From assembly GCF_014322765.1 (NCBI RefSeq), contig NZ_JAASTZ010000020.1:1-55658 (forward strand): a stretch of 55,658 nt of DNA, written 5' to 3'. Position 1 is the first letter of the stretch, and each line of letters opens with the position of its first letter. This DNA is from Listeria immobilis. GTDB taxonomy: Bacteria > Bacillota > Bacilli > Lactobacillales > Listeriaceae. The notes under the pieces were generated by a model. That model was not told the origin of the DNA. It searched no databases and saw nothing but the letters and a program-made list of their open reading frames with translations. The position numbers and the translations under genes were made by a program. Of this stretch, positions 14,977 to 24,010 are shown one piece after another.

Positions 14977-15981
14977 ATGGCACTCCCGCGTGATTTAAAA
15001 GAACTAAATAAGCGAAATATCAAATCAATTTTACGGCAAAATGGAGCAATGACAAAAGCAGAAATTGCGGAAATAACGGACTTAAGTGTAGTTACAGTGA
15101 ACAAATTAATTCGTGCTTTAGAAGAGGATGATGAAATTTTAGAGCAAGATAGTTCGGTTGCAACAGGTGGAAGAAGAGCGGTTTCCTATACAATTAATCC
15201 GAATTTCCAACAAGTTTTAGTTGTAAGTTTGCAAGAAAAATGGAAGAAAATCACTTATTCCTTTTCTGTATATAATTTGTTAGGTGAAGTGGAATTTGTG
15301 GAAGATATGTCAGGCGAAGATTTAGATATTCATGCTCTTAAACGAAATATTAAAGATCATGTGTGCGCATTTCCAAAGATTTCTTGTATTGTGATTGGTG
15401 TCCCCGGAATTGAAATTGGTGGGAGACTGCGCGCTATGGATTTTCCACTACTTTTAAATGTGCATTTGCGAGAAACGTTGGAATCGGAAGTGAATTTGCC
15501 GGTCTTAGTTGAAACCGATACGAATGCTGCCATTTTAGGTTATAAAAATCGTCCCGTTACAGAAAATAACATTGTTGGGCTTTATTATCCAGAACGTTTT
15601 CCTCCGGGTGCGGGTTTGCTAATGAATGGCGAAATTTTAAAGGGGAGGAACGGATTAGCTGGAGAGATAAAACATATGCCGCTGCAAATTGACTGGGATA
15701 ACTTTGATTTTTCGGTGGATAAGATTAAAGAACATATTCGAAAAATGGTGCAACTAACAATGAGCTTTTATGATCCGGAAACAATTGTTATCTATACAAA
15801 TTTTTATTTTGGACAAAAAGATTTTATGGAAGAATTAGTGCAAGATTTGGCCAAAGTATATCCATATGCTATACTTCCCAAAATACAGTTATCGCGTAAA
15901 TTTACGACTGACTATCGAATTGGTTTATTGGCTTTTGGGATTGATTATCTGGAAAATAATTTGACAGATTGGAGAATATAA
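14977..15981 (+). CDS. ROK-family (NagC/XylR-type) transcriptional regulator
   Basis: A 334-aa protein: winged helix-turn-helix at the N-terminus (NIKSILRQNGAMTKAEIAEI, LSVVTVNKLIRAL) followed by a ROK sugar-kinase-like domain (ETDTNAAILGY, GLLMNGEILKGRNGLAGEIK). The ATP-binding DxGGT loop is replaced (VVSLQEKWKKI) and the CxCGxxGC zinc motif is not seen, so it is a regulator and not a kinase. ATG 14977 is preferred to 14968 because GAGAGG (14962-14967) directly abuts the latter. It is convergent with the GH4 glucosidase gene, whose control or inducer it probably shares. Confidence 0.85.
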   Translation: MALPRDLKELNKRNIKSILRQNGAMTKAEIAEITDLSVVTVNKLIRALEEDDEILEQDSSVATGGRRAVSYTINPNFQQVLVVSLQEKWKKITYSFSVYNLLGEVEFVEDMSGEDLDIHALKRNIKDHVCAFPKISCIVIGVPGIEIGGRLRAMDFPLLLNVHLRETLESEVNLPVLVETDTNAAILGYKNRPVTENNIVGLYYPERFPPGAGLLMNGEILKGRNGLAGEIKHMPLQIDWDNFDFSVDKIKEHIRKMVQLTMSFYDPETIVIYTNFYFGQKDFMEELVQDLAKVYPYAILPKIQLSRKFTTDYRIGLLAFGIDYLENNLTDWRI

Positions 15982-16015
15982 AAAGATGAACCTTGAAAAA
16001 AGGCTCATCTTTTTT
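15981..16015. terminator. Bidirectional terminator between the ROK regulator and GH4 genes
   Basis: AAGATGA-ACCTT pairs with AAGG-CTCATCTT, with A-runs on one side and T-runs on the other, between two converging genes. Confidence 0.85.
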
Positions 16016-16017
16016 GT

Positions 16018-17334
16018 TTATTTAAAGAAATTTGGTAGGTATTCTTTATGGGCTTCTAGAAGTTCATCAAGCATTTCACGTGCAACAGATTCGCTTGGAG
16101 TTAATGGATTGATAGTCATAGCAAGTAGCGCTTTATCATAGTCACCAGTAACTGCGGCTTCTGCTGTTAGGCGTTCAAAAGTCTTGATTTCTTGGATAAT
16201 TCCATTGATAGCAATTGGAAGACGTCCGCTTGCTAGTGGAATAGGGCCTTGGCGAGTGATAACACAGTTTGTTTCTACTGCGGAATCAGGATCAATATCA
16301 AGGATTGCGCCATTATTACGAGTATTTACGATTTGAATATCGCGTTTGTCGTTATAAATGGAATTAATTAGGTTACATGCTGCTTCACTGTAGTAAGCGC
16401 CACCGCGTTGTTCTAGTTGTTTTGGTTTTTCTGCTAGTTCTTCTTGTTTATACAGCTCAAATAGTTCTGCTTCTACTTTTTTAACAACTTCGGCACGTGT
16501 ACCATGTTCTGCGTAGGCACGAGCTTGGTCTTCCAGTTGTTGTTTTGTTTGCCAGTAGTAGCGCAAGTAGTCGATTGGAATCATGTTTAGTGTACGTAAG
16601 AATGTTTTATCCCAGCCAGTTGCATTGATATTTTTCAAGCTTGAGCCAGCTTCATCTTCCGTCATTTTGTAAACAACGTCTTTGGTTACGTCTTTACCAT
16701 TATGATAAACGGTTTTTGCGAATACCATATGATTTAAACCAACGAATTCTACATAAATTTCAGATACATCTACACCAAGAGTTTCAGCAATATTGCGTTC
16801 GATGCCAATAGGTCCATTACATAAGCCAACTACTTTCTTTTGGTTACTATAACGAAGAACTGCTTCTGTTACCATTCCAGCAGGATTAGCAAAATTGATT
16901 AACCAAGCATCTGGACAAAGACGTTCCATATCTTTACAAATATCTAAAATAACTGGAATTGTGCGAAGTCCTTTAAACATGCCGCCTGGTCCGTTAGTTT
17001 CTTGACCAACCACACCATATGAATTTGGGATACGTTCATCTTTAACACGAGCATCTAGTAAACCTACGCGAAGTTGTGTTGTAACAAAATCAGCGTCTTT
17101 TAATGCTTCTTCACGATCAAGTGTTAAATGTACTTCCATATTAACGCCAGCTTTTTTCACCATACGTTTTGCTAGGTTGCCAACGATTTCTAATTTTTCA
17201 CGGCCTGCTTCTACATCCACTAACCAAAGTTCGCGAACAGGTAGTTCGTCTTGACGTTTAATAAATCCTTCAATTAGTTCGGGTGTATAACTTGATCCGC
17301 CACCAATAGTAGCGATTTTAATACCTTTACTCAT
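16018..17334 (-). CDS. 6-phospho-beta-glucosidase, glycoside hydrolase family 4 (LicH-like)
   Basis: A 438-aa GH4 enzyme, which splits phosphorylated beta-glucosides delivered by a PTS, using NAD+ and a divalent metal in the cytoplasm. Seen: the NAD-binding start KIATIGGGSSYTPELIEG, LWLVDVEAGREKLEIV, QETNGPGGMFKGLRTIP, NFANPAGMVTEAV, and the metal ligands Cys in GLCNGPIG and His in GLNHM. GGAGG stands upstream of the ATG. The divergent RpiR gene begins 201 bp away and a ROK gene converges. No PTS permease is adjacent. A close paralogue lies at 25148-26470. Confidence 0.9.
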   Translation of the reverse strand: MSKGIKIATIGGGSSYTPELIEGFIKRQDELPVRELWLVDVEAGREKLEIVGNLAKRMVKKAGVNMEVHLTLDREEALKDADFVTTQLRVGLLDARVKDERIPNSYGVVGQETNGPGGMFKGLRTIPVILDICKDMERLCPDAWLINFANPAGMVTEAVLRYSNQKKVVGLCNGPIGIERNIAETLGVDVSEIYVEFVGLNHMVFAKTVYHNGKDVTKDVVYKMTEDEAGSSLKNINATGWDKTFLRTLNMIPIDYLRYYWQTKQQLEDQARAYAEHGTRAEVVKKVEAELFELYKQEELAEKPKQLEQRGGAYYSEAACNLINSIYNDKRDIQIVNTRNNGAILDIDPDSAVETNCVITRQGPIPLASGRLPIAINGIIQEIKTFERLTAEAAVTGDYDKALLAMTINPLTPSESVAREMLDELLEAHKEYLPNFFK

Positions 17335-17535
17335 TATTCATACCTCCAAGGATATTTTTTGAAAAGGCTTACTTCATTGTTAGTTACCTTTTCTTCTCAC
17401 AGTTATAGTATAGAAATATTATGAAAAAATAGCTAGTATTTGGCTAGTTTTAGGTAAGGATTTTCTAAGTAGGAACTTGTTACATTTGAGTAACGAGGTG
17501 TTACATGATAAAATAAAGCGAAAAGAGGTGCGGAA

Positions 17536-18288
17536 ATGCTTTTTTTGGATAAAAGTTTAGAATTAAATGACACGGAATTAGATATTTATAATTATATTGT
17601 GGCAAATTTAGATAAAGTTGTTTATATGCGAATTCGTGATTTGGCAACGGAAGCGCACGTAAGTACAACAACCATTCTGCGCTTTTGTCGAAAGTTTGGT
17701 TGTAATGGTTTTTCGGAGTTTCGCGTGAAATTGCAACTTTATTTGGAAGAACAAAAGCTTTCACAAATTGATATGTCAGACGAAACTACCTATATCGATT
17801 TTTTAAAACGGACAGCCCAACCAGAATTTAAAGCGCAAATTCAAAATGCTGCTCGAATTCTTCGCGATCGGGAATTAGTTTTATTTGCGGGAGTGGGTTC
17901 CTCAGGAGTTATCGCGGAATATGGTGCGATTTATTTTTCATCTTTATTTACATTAGCGCTCCATATTGAAGATCCACTAAATCATCCGTTTTATCATCTA
18001 TCAAGCAAACTTTCCGATAAAATTTGTATGATTGCCCTTTCAGTCGAAGGGGAAAATGAAGATATTATAAAATATATTCACCAGCTTAAAGCGCAAAATT
18101 GTAAGGTGATTTCAATTACTAATAGCTCCAAATCAACTATAGCAAGGCTTTCTGATGCGAATATAGCTTATTATATTAATAAAGAAATGTATCAAGAAGC
18201 GAATATTACTTCCCAGTTACCAGCACTATATACAATTGAAAATATTGCCCGGGAAATAAGAACCCAAATTGATAAAGAAAAGAACTAA
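17536..18288 (+). CDS. RpiR/MurR-family transcriptional regulator with SIS domain
   Basis: A 250-aa protein: N-terminal helix-turn-helix (MRIRDLATEAHVSTTTILRF, CRKFGCNGFSEFRVKLQ) and a C-terminal SIS sugar-phosphate-binding domain (VLFAGVGSSGVIAEYGAIYF, CMIALSVEGENEDIIKYI). ATG 17536 is preceded by AAGAGGTG. It is divergently transcribed from the GH4 gene and is its most likely regulator, responding to a phosphosugar. A strong terminator ends it at 18293. Confidence 0.9.
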   Translation: MLFLDKSLELNDTELDIYNYIVANLDKVVYMRIRDLATEAHVSTTTILRFCRKFGCNGFSEFRVKLQLYLEEQKLSQIDMSDETTYIDFLKRTAQPEFKAQIQNAARILRDRELVLFAGVGSSGVIAEYGAIYFSSLFTLALHIEDPLNHPFYHLSSKLSDKICMIALSVEGENEDIIKYIHQLKAQNCKVISITNSSKSTIARLSDANIAYYINKEMYQEANITSQLPALYTIENIAREIRTQIDKEKN

Positions 18289-18292
18289 TATT

Positions 18293-18327
18293 AAGTTTTG
18301 CTTGGATTTCTAAGCAAAACTTTTTTT
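18293..18327 (+). terminator. Terminator after the RpiR gene
   Basis: Perfect 11-bp stem, AAGTTTTGCTT / AAGCAAAACTT, with a T-tract. Confidence 0.92.
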
Positions 18328-18393
18328 GTAACAAAATTGTCACTTACGAAGAATTTTTTTATTTGCTACGATTATTCTTTGGGAGGTGAAATT

Positions 18394-18837
18394 ATGTACA
18401 GTAATATGAAAGAAAAAGTCGTGTTTACATTTATTATGTGTTCTTTAATGATTTTATGTATGAGCTCTTATAATATTTTTCTTGAAAATGGTTTTGATAC
18501 AGAGTCTTTTGTAATTATCTTAAAAGCTTTTGTTCCATTTGTTTTTGTGGGATTTTTATTAGACTTTTTTGTAGTAGGAAAACTAGCATCGCGTATTCAA
18601 ATGCTATTAGTTAGTGAGAAAACTTCGAAATTCAAAAAAATTATTGTGATGCAATTATTAATGGTTACTTTTATGTGTGTTTTCATGTCAACGCTTAGTT
18701 TAATTATTAATCAGCAAGAATGGAGTCATCTAGGGATACTTATATTGCGCAATTATTTTGTTGCTTTATTTTTACAAATCGTTATTGTTTCACCATTTGT
18801 TCGTTTGATTAGTCCGAAGATCTTTGGGCTTTTGTAA
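18394..18837 (+). CDS. DUF2798-type small membrane protein
   Basis: A 147-aa integral membrane protein with four predicted segments (VVFTFIMCSLMILCMSSYNI, AFVPFVFVGFLLDFFVVGKL, a third after KIIVMQ, and a fourth near the C-terminus). The FxxGFLLDFFVVG motif and the four-helix layout fit DUF2798, whose function is unknown. ATG 18394 is chosen because GGGAGGTGAAATT lies just upstream; the frame extends to 18298 only through the preceding terminator. It is monocistronic. Confidence 0.8.
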   Translation: MYSNMKEKVVFTFIMCSLMILCMSSYNIFLENGFDTESFVIILKAFVPFVFVGFLLDFFVVGKLASRIQMLLVSEKTSKFKKIIVMQLLMVTFMCVFMSTLSLIINQQEWSHLGILILRNYFVALFLQIVIVSPFVRLISPKIFGLL

Positions 18838-18848
18838 AAGGAATAAGA

Positions 18849-18890
18849 AAAGCTTAGCATGAGATTAAACTCGAGCTAAGCTTTATTTTT
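18849..18890. terminator. Bidirectional terminator
   Basis: AAAGCTTAGC (18849-18858) pairs with GCTAAGCTTT (18875-18884), between the converging DUF2798 and SulP genes. Confidence 0.9.
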
Positions 18891-20550
18891 ATTTTTGTTT
18901 GCTATGATAAGCATCAAGTGCATCTTCCACCGTTTTCTTCGTATAACCATTATCAATAAGGTAACCAAGATCATGTTTTCTAAAACTTGTTTTTAAATGG
19001 TCGATAAGATCTGCAAAATAATATTCAATTCCTCTATCGTCAAGCCATTTTAGTAAGTCTTTCATAGATTCTGTAGCGGTAGTATCAATATTTATAATCG
19101 CGCTAGCTTCAAAAATGACTAATTTGGTATCATCTTGAATTGCTTCTTTTAAACCATCCGCAAATTTATTAAAGTTACCAAAGAAAAGAGAAGCGCTATA
19201 ACGATAAATAACGACATTTGGAATTGGTTTGGCTTCTGGTTTGCGTTTTAAGTCAAAGTAGCCATGACGACCTTCAATTACTCCAAGAATTGCAATTGGA
19301 GAGTTTATCGAGCGACTTACGACATTAATGAAAGATAAGGCGATTCCAAGTAGAACTCCAAAAATAACTCCGACCAGAAGTGTTCCAAGTGCGGCAACAA
19401 TCCAAACAGTTGCCTCGCGACGAGATACTTTAAATAAACCTTTCAAAACATCCACATCAATAATTCCAACAAGCGCTGCAAAAACAATTCCGGAAAGAAC
19501 TGGCTGTGGCATATAATAAAGCAAGCCACTTAAGAGAGCAACAATAAGTGCGATAATAGTCGCTGCAACGATAGAAACCATTTGTGTTTTACCATGAAAT
19601 TGTTCGTTTGCCGCTGTTCTTGAAACACTGGCACTTGCTGGAGGGCAACCAGAAATAGAAGCAACAAAATTGGAAATACCATAAGAAAATAACTCGCGAT
19701 TATCGTCAATCGTATATTTATTACGTAGTGCAAAGCTCTCACTTGGTAATAGAGAACCAGCAAATGTTGCTATCGCGCAGATTAAGCCACCGCCAATTGC
19801 TAATGCCCAAGAACTTGCACCAAAATCAGGAAGCGCAAGAGAAGGAAACCCAACTGGGATTTTGCCAACAATATCTACATTGTACTGATCCAATTTAAAG
19901 AAATAAGCTGCAAGAGTACCTAGCATTAACACAACTAAAGACATAGGAACTTTAGGAATAGCTTTTTTACTGGAAATAACAATGATGACCGTAGCGACAC
20001 CCATTGCAAGAGAAATCCAATTAGACTGGAAAAACTGGCCAACGATAATACCTAGGCTTGAGAAAAAACTATCTCCGCTTTCTTTTAGGCCCATTATCTT
20101 CGGGATTTGCCCCATAATAATAGAAACACTAAGTCCAGAAATAAAGCCACTAAGAACAGGCGCTGATATGTATTTAGCAAAACGACCTAGTTTCAATACA
20201 GAAAAAAGGACTAAAAATACTGCACAAAAGAATGCAAGAATTGGAGCAAGTGCAATTGCCTCTTTGGAACCTGCTGCAAGACCCGCAGTTCCTAAAATAA
20301 TCGAACCAGTAATTGCGCTTGCAGTTGCATCGATACCAAAAATGAGCTGCGGCGAACTAGCAAAAATTACATAAGCGATAACTGGTAGAAAAGATGCATA
20401 TAACCCGTAAATGGGTGGAAGTCCTGCTACTTGCGCATATCCCATTGCAACAGGAATCGTCAGTGCGGCGACTCCAACACCAGAAATAACATCATTTTTT
20501 AAATAGGATGCTTTATACCCATTTAATGACAGCAAAATGTGTTTAAACAT
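18889..20550 (-). CDS. SulP-family anion transporter with STAS domain
   Basis: A 553-aa member of the SLC26/SulP family. N-terminal membrane core of 10-14 segments (DVISGVGVAALTIPVAMGYA, GLPPIYGLYASFLPVIAYVI, the family signature region) and a C-terminal cytoplasmic STAS domain (LVIFEASAIINIDTTATESM). AAGGGAGGAA on the minus strand precedes the ATG at 20550, so this start is chosen over the longer frame (20580). It moves sulfate, bicarbonate or dicarboxylates; the ion cannot be told from the sequence. It is monocistronic. Confidence 0.9.
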   Translation of the reverse strand: MFKHILLSLNGYKASYLKNDVISGVGVAALTIPVAMGYAQVAGLPPIYGLYASFLPVIAYVIFASSPQLIFGIDATASAITGSIILGTAGLAAGSKEAIALAPILAFFCAVFLVLFSVLKLGRFAKYISAPVLSGFISGLSVSIIMGQIPKIMGLKESGDSFFSSLGIIVGQFFQSNWISLAMGVATVIIVISSKKAIPKVPMSLVVLMLGTLAAYFFKLDQYNVDIVGKIPVGFPSLALPDFGASSWALAIGGGLICAIATFAGSLLPSESFALRNKYTIDDNRELFSYGISNFVASISGCPPASASVSRTAANEQFHGKTQMVSIVAATIIALIVALLSGLLYYMPQPVLSGIVFAALVGIIDVDVLKGLFKVSRREATVWIVAALGTLLVGVIFGVLLGIALSFINVVSRSINSPIAILGVIEGRHGYFDLKRKPEAKPIPNVVIYRYSASLFFGNFNKFADGLKEAIQDDTKLVIFEASAIINIDTTATESMKDLLKWLDDRGIEYYFADLIDHLKTSFRKHDLGYLIDNGYTKKTVEDALDAYHSKQK

Positions 20551-20689
20551 AAGTTCCTCCCTTGAAAATATAATAATCATTTTATTCTACACTACAATAG
20601 TGATTAATGAAATCTATAGTATTTACCCTGTTTTTACCTAGTCCAATCATGAAAAGCCAAAAAACTACTCCGCTGTTGGATGTGGTGAA

Positions 20690-20726
20690 ATAAAAAGCCA
20701 CGATTCCATTAGTTCGAAATCGTGAC
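20690..20726 (-). terminator. Terminator of the MerR gene
   Basis: On the minus strand GTCACGATTTC pairs with GGAATCGTGGC, followed by TTTTTAT. Confidence 0.85.
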
Positions 20727-20735
20727 TATCTTTAA

Positions 20736-21476
20736 TTAGTTGTTTTTAGCATAAACAGCCATTGCATCTTTTAGGAAGGCGGATAATCCGTCACCAAATT
20801 GATCAATATTTTTTGTGAATCGTTCATCGGCTACGTACATTTCCCCAAGTCCAGCAAAAACTTCTAAACTATAAATATTTCCATGTGTATCATTTAAATA
20901 ATGGAAAAAATGGTCAATTGCTTGTTGGGCTTTTTCAGAGGAAGGGGACAATTTACGAACTGCTGCTAAATGCCGAAATTCAGCATTAAAGCTTTCTTTT
21001 AAGGAAAGTTGTTCTTGTTCACTTTTATTTTTGATTATTTTATTAGCCTGTTCAAAAGTTTTGTCACCCCATAGTTGTCTTGCTTCTTCTTCATAGGGGT
21101 TCGTGGAAAAATCAAATCCAGTAAATTTTTCTTCATTAGTCATTGTTATTTCTCCTTTTTCATTCCTGATGGTTTGGTCAAGTGTTATTAACATCGTCTC
21201 AATACGATGTTTTTTTTCTGCCAATAAATGCTGTTGTAATTCAAGTGCTTTCGTTTTATCAAATAACGGATCATCAAGAATTTGTTTTATTTTTTTCAAA
21301 GGGAAATCAAGTTCTTTAAAGAAAAGAATTTGTTGTAATTTGTCGACATCTGATTCTGAATAAATACGATAACCGTTCAAATTATCTTTTTGAGGGACAA
21401 GAAGACCGATTTTATCATAGTGATGAAGCGTGCGCACACTTACACCTGTTAATTCAGCTAATTCTTTCGTTTGCAT
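20736..21476 (-). CDS. MerR-family regulator with TipAS drug-binding domain
   Basis: A 246-aa protein. N-terminal MerR winged helix ([40 protein letters not shown]), a dimerisation helix, and a C-terminal TipAS-type domain ([33 protein letters not shown]) that in TipA/Mta-type proteins binds drugs. GAAGGAGGAATCACTC precedes the ATG. Its promoter has the 19-bp spacer typical of MerR-activated promoters, so it probably activates itself on ligand binding. No partner efflux gene is adjacent. Confidence 0.9.
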   Translation of the reverse strand: MQTKELAELTGVSVRTLHHYDKIGLLVPQKDNLNGYRIYSESDVDKLQQILFFKELDFPLKKIKQILDDPLFDKTKALELQQHLLAEKKHRIETMLITLDQTIRNEKGEITMTNEEKFTGFDFSTNPYEEEARQLWGDKTFEQANKIIKNKSEQEQLSLKESFNAEFRHLAAVRKLSPSSEKAQQAIDHFFHYLNDTHGNIYSLEVFAGLGEMYVADERFTKNIDQFGDGLSAFLKDAMAVYAKNN

Positions 21477-21499
21477 GAGTGATTCCTCCTTCTAATGCC

Positions 21500-21530
21500 A
21501 CTATAAAGTATGACGTGGCGTAATAGTCAA
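21500..21530 (-). promoter_or_regulatory. MerR-type promoter with 19-bp spacer
   Basis: On the minus strand TTGACT (21530-21525) and TATAGT (21505-21500) are separated by 19 bp, ATTACGCCACGTCATACTT, instead of 17. This over-long spacer is characteristic of promoters untwisted by MerR activators. Confidence 0.7.
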
Positions 21531-21668
21531 GGTTTTTTTTGTTTATTATACTCTTTTTAATAGGAAAATAAAAAAACATGGAAAATAAGAGAAATTTCTC
21601 GTATGATGAAGGATGAATGTGTCTAAAATGTGACGAAATGTGATAGTAATTTAAAAGGGGATAGCGGC

Positions 21669-21919
21669 ATGGGTAAGAAAATGAAATCCATGACTATATG
21701 GCTGTGGCACCATTTGACACCGCAAATTTTTGCGGTTATTTGCGTTTTTTAGCGAGGGTATTCTTTATATTGCAGCGGGTTTTTTATTATTATTTCAACA
21801 TAAATATAATGATTATGCGATGTTAGCGATGATTTTTTGGCTTCCTTCAATTTGAAAGTGAAAAAACACCACTCGATTTCATTGATTTGGCGACAAAAGA
21901 ATTAGAGTATGACGTGTAA
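21669..21919 (+). pseudogene. Debris of lost gene(s), possibly the edge of an exopolysaccharide operon
   Basis: ATG 21669, preceded by AAAGGGGATAGCGGC, starts MGKKMKSMTIWLWHHLTPQI and stops at 21752. Directly after it another frame encodes EGILYIAAGFLLLFQHKYND (stop 21855), and a third encodes ESEKTPLDFIDLATKELEYD to a natural-looking TAA at 21919. Three short pieces in three frames with a good ribosome site and promoter spacing indicate a decayed remnant after a deletion. In EGD-e, as I recall, this interval holds the pss exopolysaccharide genes; that comparison is from memory. Confidence 0.6.
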
Positions 21920-21922
21920 AAA

Positions 21923-21969
21923 TAAGAGTAACCTTCTATAATAGAAATTAGGAGGTAGCTCTTACTTTT
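21923..21969 (+). terminator. Hairpin between two gene remnants (terminator or attenuator)
   Basis: TAAGAG-TA-ACCTTC (21923-21936) pairs with GGAGGT-AG-CTCTTA (21951-21964), followed by CTTTTG. The T-tract is weak. Confidence 0.5.
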
Positions 21970-21984
21970 GATTGGAGGGAAGAC

Positions 21985-22252
21985 ATGAACCTAGAAGAAA
22001 TAGTTGCTTGTATGTTACTTACAAATAAAGAAATAAAGCAGACACAAACGGCGTATCAGCGGAAACAAGTATTTAATGCAAGATAGCCGTTGGGAAATCG
22101 ATTATACAACCAATTTTATTGCAAAAGAACTGGAAGCGGATTTAGAAGTTTCAGATAAGTTTAAAACATTGTTACTAAGTCAAACTACGCAAATTAATTT
22201 AGAAAATAGTCTACCAATGGCTTCATACTGTACTTCTTGGCAGACGAAATAA
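21985..22252 (+). pseudogene. Frameshifted small gene remnant (unknown family)
   Basis: GGAGGGAAGAC precedes ATG 21985. The frame MNLEEIVACMLLTNKEIKQT stops at 22086, while the +1 frame continues DSRWEIDYTTNFIAKELEAD and LEVSDKFKTLLLSQTTQINL to TAA at 22252. One indel near 22080 explains this. Reconstructed length is about 88 aa. I do not recognise the family. Confidence 0.6.
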
Positions 22253-22328
22253 TGTTGTTTTCTTTTTCACAAGATTTAGATTTTTATGTTATAATGGAAC
22301 GTATTAACGAACTAAAGGAGTGTTGGGT

Positions 22329-22598
22329 GTGAGAGCAGTATTAACAGTAGTTGGAAAAGATAACGTGGGTATTATTGCTGGTGTTAGTAAAAAACTAGCG
22401 GAACTTAACATTAATATAGAAGATGTATCACAAACTATTATGGATGGTTATTTTACCATGATGATGATGTGCGAAATTAGCCAAATCACCAAAGAATTTG
22501 ATGAAGTAAAAGCAGAATTAGCCGAAAAAGGCGAGGAGCTTCAAGTGAAAATACATATTCAGCGAGAAGAGATTTTTAACGCAATGCATAAACTTTAA
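22329..22598 (+). CDS. UPF0237 ACT-domain protein
   Basis: An 89-aa single ACT domain (RAVLTVVGKDNVGIIAGVSK, LNINIEDVSQTIMDGYFTMM), the ligand-binding fold of amino-acid regulators. GTG 22329 is preferred; AAGGAG (22315-22320) is then 8 nt upstream, and the length equals that of UPF0237 proteins. It is paired with the UPF0210 gene 18 bp downstream, an association kept across Firmicutes, so the two probably work together. The effector is unknown. Confidence 0.9.
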   Translation: MRAVLTVVGKDNVGIIAGVSKKLAELNINIEDVSQTIMDGYFTMMMMCEISQITKEFDEVKAELAEKGEELQVKIHIQREEIFNAMHKL

Positions 22599-22616
22599 GG
22601 TGGAGGTGATTCAAAC

Positions 22617-23972
22617 ATGGAAACCAATCAAATATTTGAAACAATACGAATGATTGAAGAAGAAAAATTGGATATTCGGACGATTACAATGGGAATATCT
22701 TTACTTGATTGCATGGACGGTAATGGGGAAGTTGCAAGAAAGAAAATTTACCAAAAAATTGTCACAAAGGCTCGGGATTTAGTTTCGGTTGGAGAAGCGA
22801 TTGAGTCTGAGTTTGGGATTCCAATTATTAATAAACGTATTTCTGTGACACCAATTGCCATTATTGCGGGTTCAAGTACGGACGCGGATTATGTGGAATT
22901 CGCAAAAACGTTAGATGCAGCAGCGAAAGAAGTGGGTGTTAACTTTATCGGTGGTTACTCCGCACTTGTTCAAAAAGGTTATACCAAAGGCGATGAAATA
23001 TTGATTCGTTCAATTCCGCAAGCATTGGCTCAGACAGAACGCGTTTGTTCTTCGGTCAATGTAGGGTCGACACGGACAGGAATTAACATGGATGCTGTTC
23101 GTCAAATGGGTGAGGTCATTAAAGAAACAGCGAATCTAACGGCGGATACTCAGGGCTTAGGTTGTGCGAAATTAGTCGTTTTCGCCAATGCAGTGGAAGA
23201 TAATCCTTTTATGGCTGGGGCATTTCATGGCGTTGGTGAGGCGGATTGTGTCATTAATGTCGGCGTTAGTGGTCCGGGTGTAGTTAAACGTGCCATCGAA
23301 AAAGTGAAAGGTGAACCATTTGACGTTGTGGCAGAAACAGTGAAACAAACCGCTTTTAAAATTACGCGAATGGGTCAACTTGTTGGTCAGGTAGCTTCCG
23401 AAAAGCTTGGTGTTCCTTTTGGAATTGTGGACTTATCACTTGCACCAACTCCAGCTATTGGTGATTCAGTAGCACATATTTTAGAAGAGATGGGACTTGA
23501 AATGGTCGGTACTCACGGAACAACAGCTGCATTAGCACTTTTAAATGATGCAGTGAAAAAAGGCGGCGTGATGGCTTGCGGACATGTTGGTGGTTTATCC
23601 GGTGCTTTTATTCCCGTTTCTGAGGATGCTGGAATGATTGAGGCAGTGAAGCAAGGAGCGCTTAATCTCGAAAAACTAGAAGCGATGACAGCAATCTGTT
23701 CTGTCGGTCTTGATATGATTGCTGTGCCAGGAGATACAACGGCGGAAACCCTCGCTGCGATGATTGCGGATGAAGCGGCAATTGGCGTTATTAACAATAA
23801 AACAACTGCTGTTCGGGTGATTCCTGCCAGTGGAACAAAAGTTGGCGATATGGTTGAATTTGGCGGATTACTCGGAACGGCTCCCGTAATGCCAGTGAAC
23901 GGCAAGTCTTCTGCAAGTTTTATTGCTCGTGGCGGACGAATTCCAGCACCAATTCATTCTTTTAAAAACTAA
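22617..23972 (+). CDS. UPF0210 / PFL-family (DUF711) protein
   Basis: A 451-aa cytoplasmic protein starting [20 protein letters not shown]. Conserved blocks include [34 protein letters not shown] and [20 protein letters not shown]. It belongs to UPF0210/DUF711, related in fold to the pyruvate-formate-lyase/ribonucleotide-reductase barrel but without an obvious glycyl-radical motif. GGTGGAGGTG stands before the ATG. Operon with the ACT gene; a bidirectional terminator ends it. Confidence 0.92.
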   Translation: METNQIFETIRMIEEEKLDIRTITMGISLLDCMDGNGEVARKKIYQKIVTKARDLVSVGEAIESEFGIPIINKRISVTPIAIIAGSSTDADYVEFAKTLDAAAKEVGVNFIGGYSALVQKGYTKGDEILIRSIPQALAQTERVCSSVNVGSTRTGINMDAVRQMGEVIKETANLTADTQGLGCAKLVVFANAVEDNPFMAGAFHGVGEADCVINVGVSGPGVVKRAIEKVKGEPFDVVAETVKQTAFKITRMGQLVGQVASEKLGVPFGIVDLSLAPTPAIGDSVAHILEEMGLEMVGTHGTTAALALLNDAVKKGGVMACGHVGGLSGAFIPVSEDAGMIEAVKQGALNLEKLEAMTAICSVGLDMIAVPGDTTAETLAAMIADEAAIGVINNKTTAVRVIPASGTKVGDMVEFGGLLGTAPVMPVNGKSSASFIARGGRIPAPIHSFKN

Positions 23973-23973
23973 T

Positions 23974-24010
23974 AAAAAGGTTTCCTCACAAATTGGAGGA
24001 AACCTTTTTT
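23974..24010. terminator. Bidirectional terminator
   Basis: A-run-AAGGTTTCCTC pairs with GAGGAAACCTT-T-run (23974-23988 with 23996-24010), between the converging UPF0210 and LacI genes. Confidence 0.92.

Noticed and set aside
17361-17375. TGAAAAGGCTTACT as a cre site upstream of the first GH4 gene
   Set aside because: The central CG of the consensus is missing (GG), so it was not reported as a site.
18298-18393. N-terminal extension of the DUF2798 protein
   Set aside because: It runs through the terminator of the preceding gene; the strong ribosome site is at 18381-18390.
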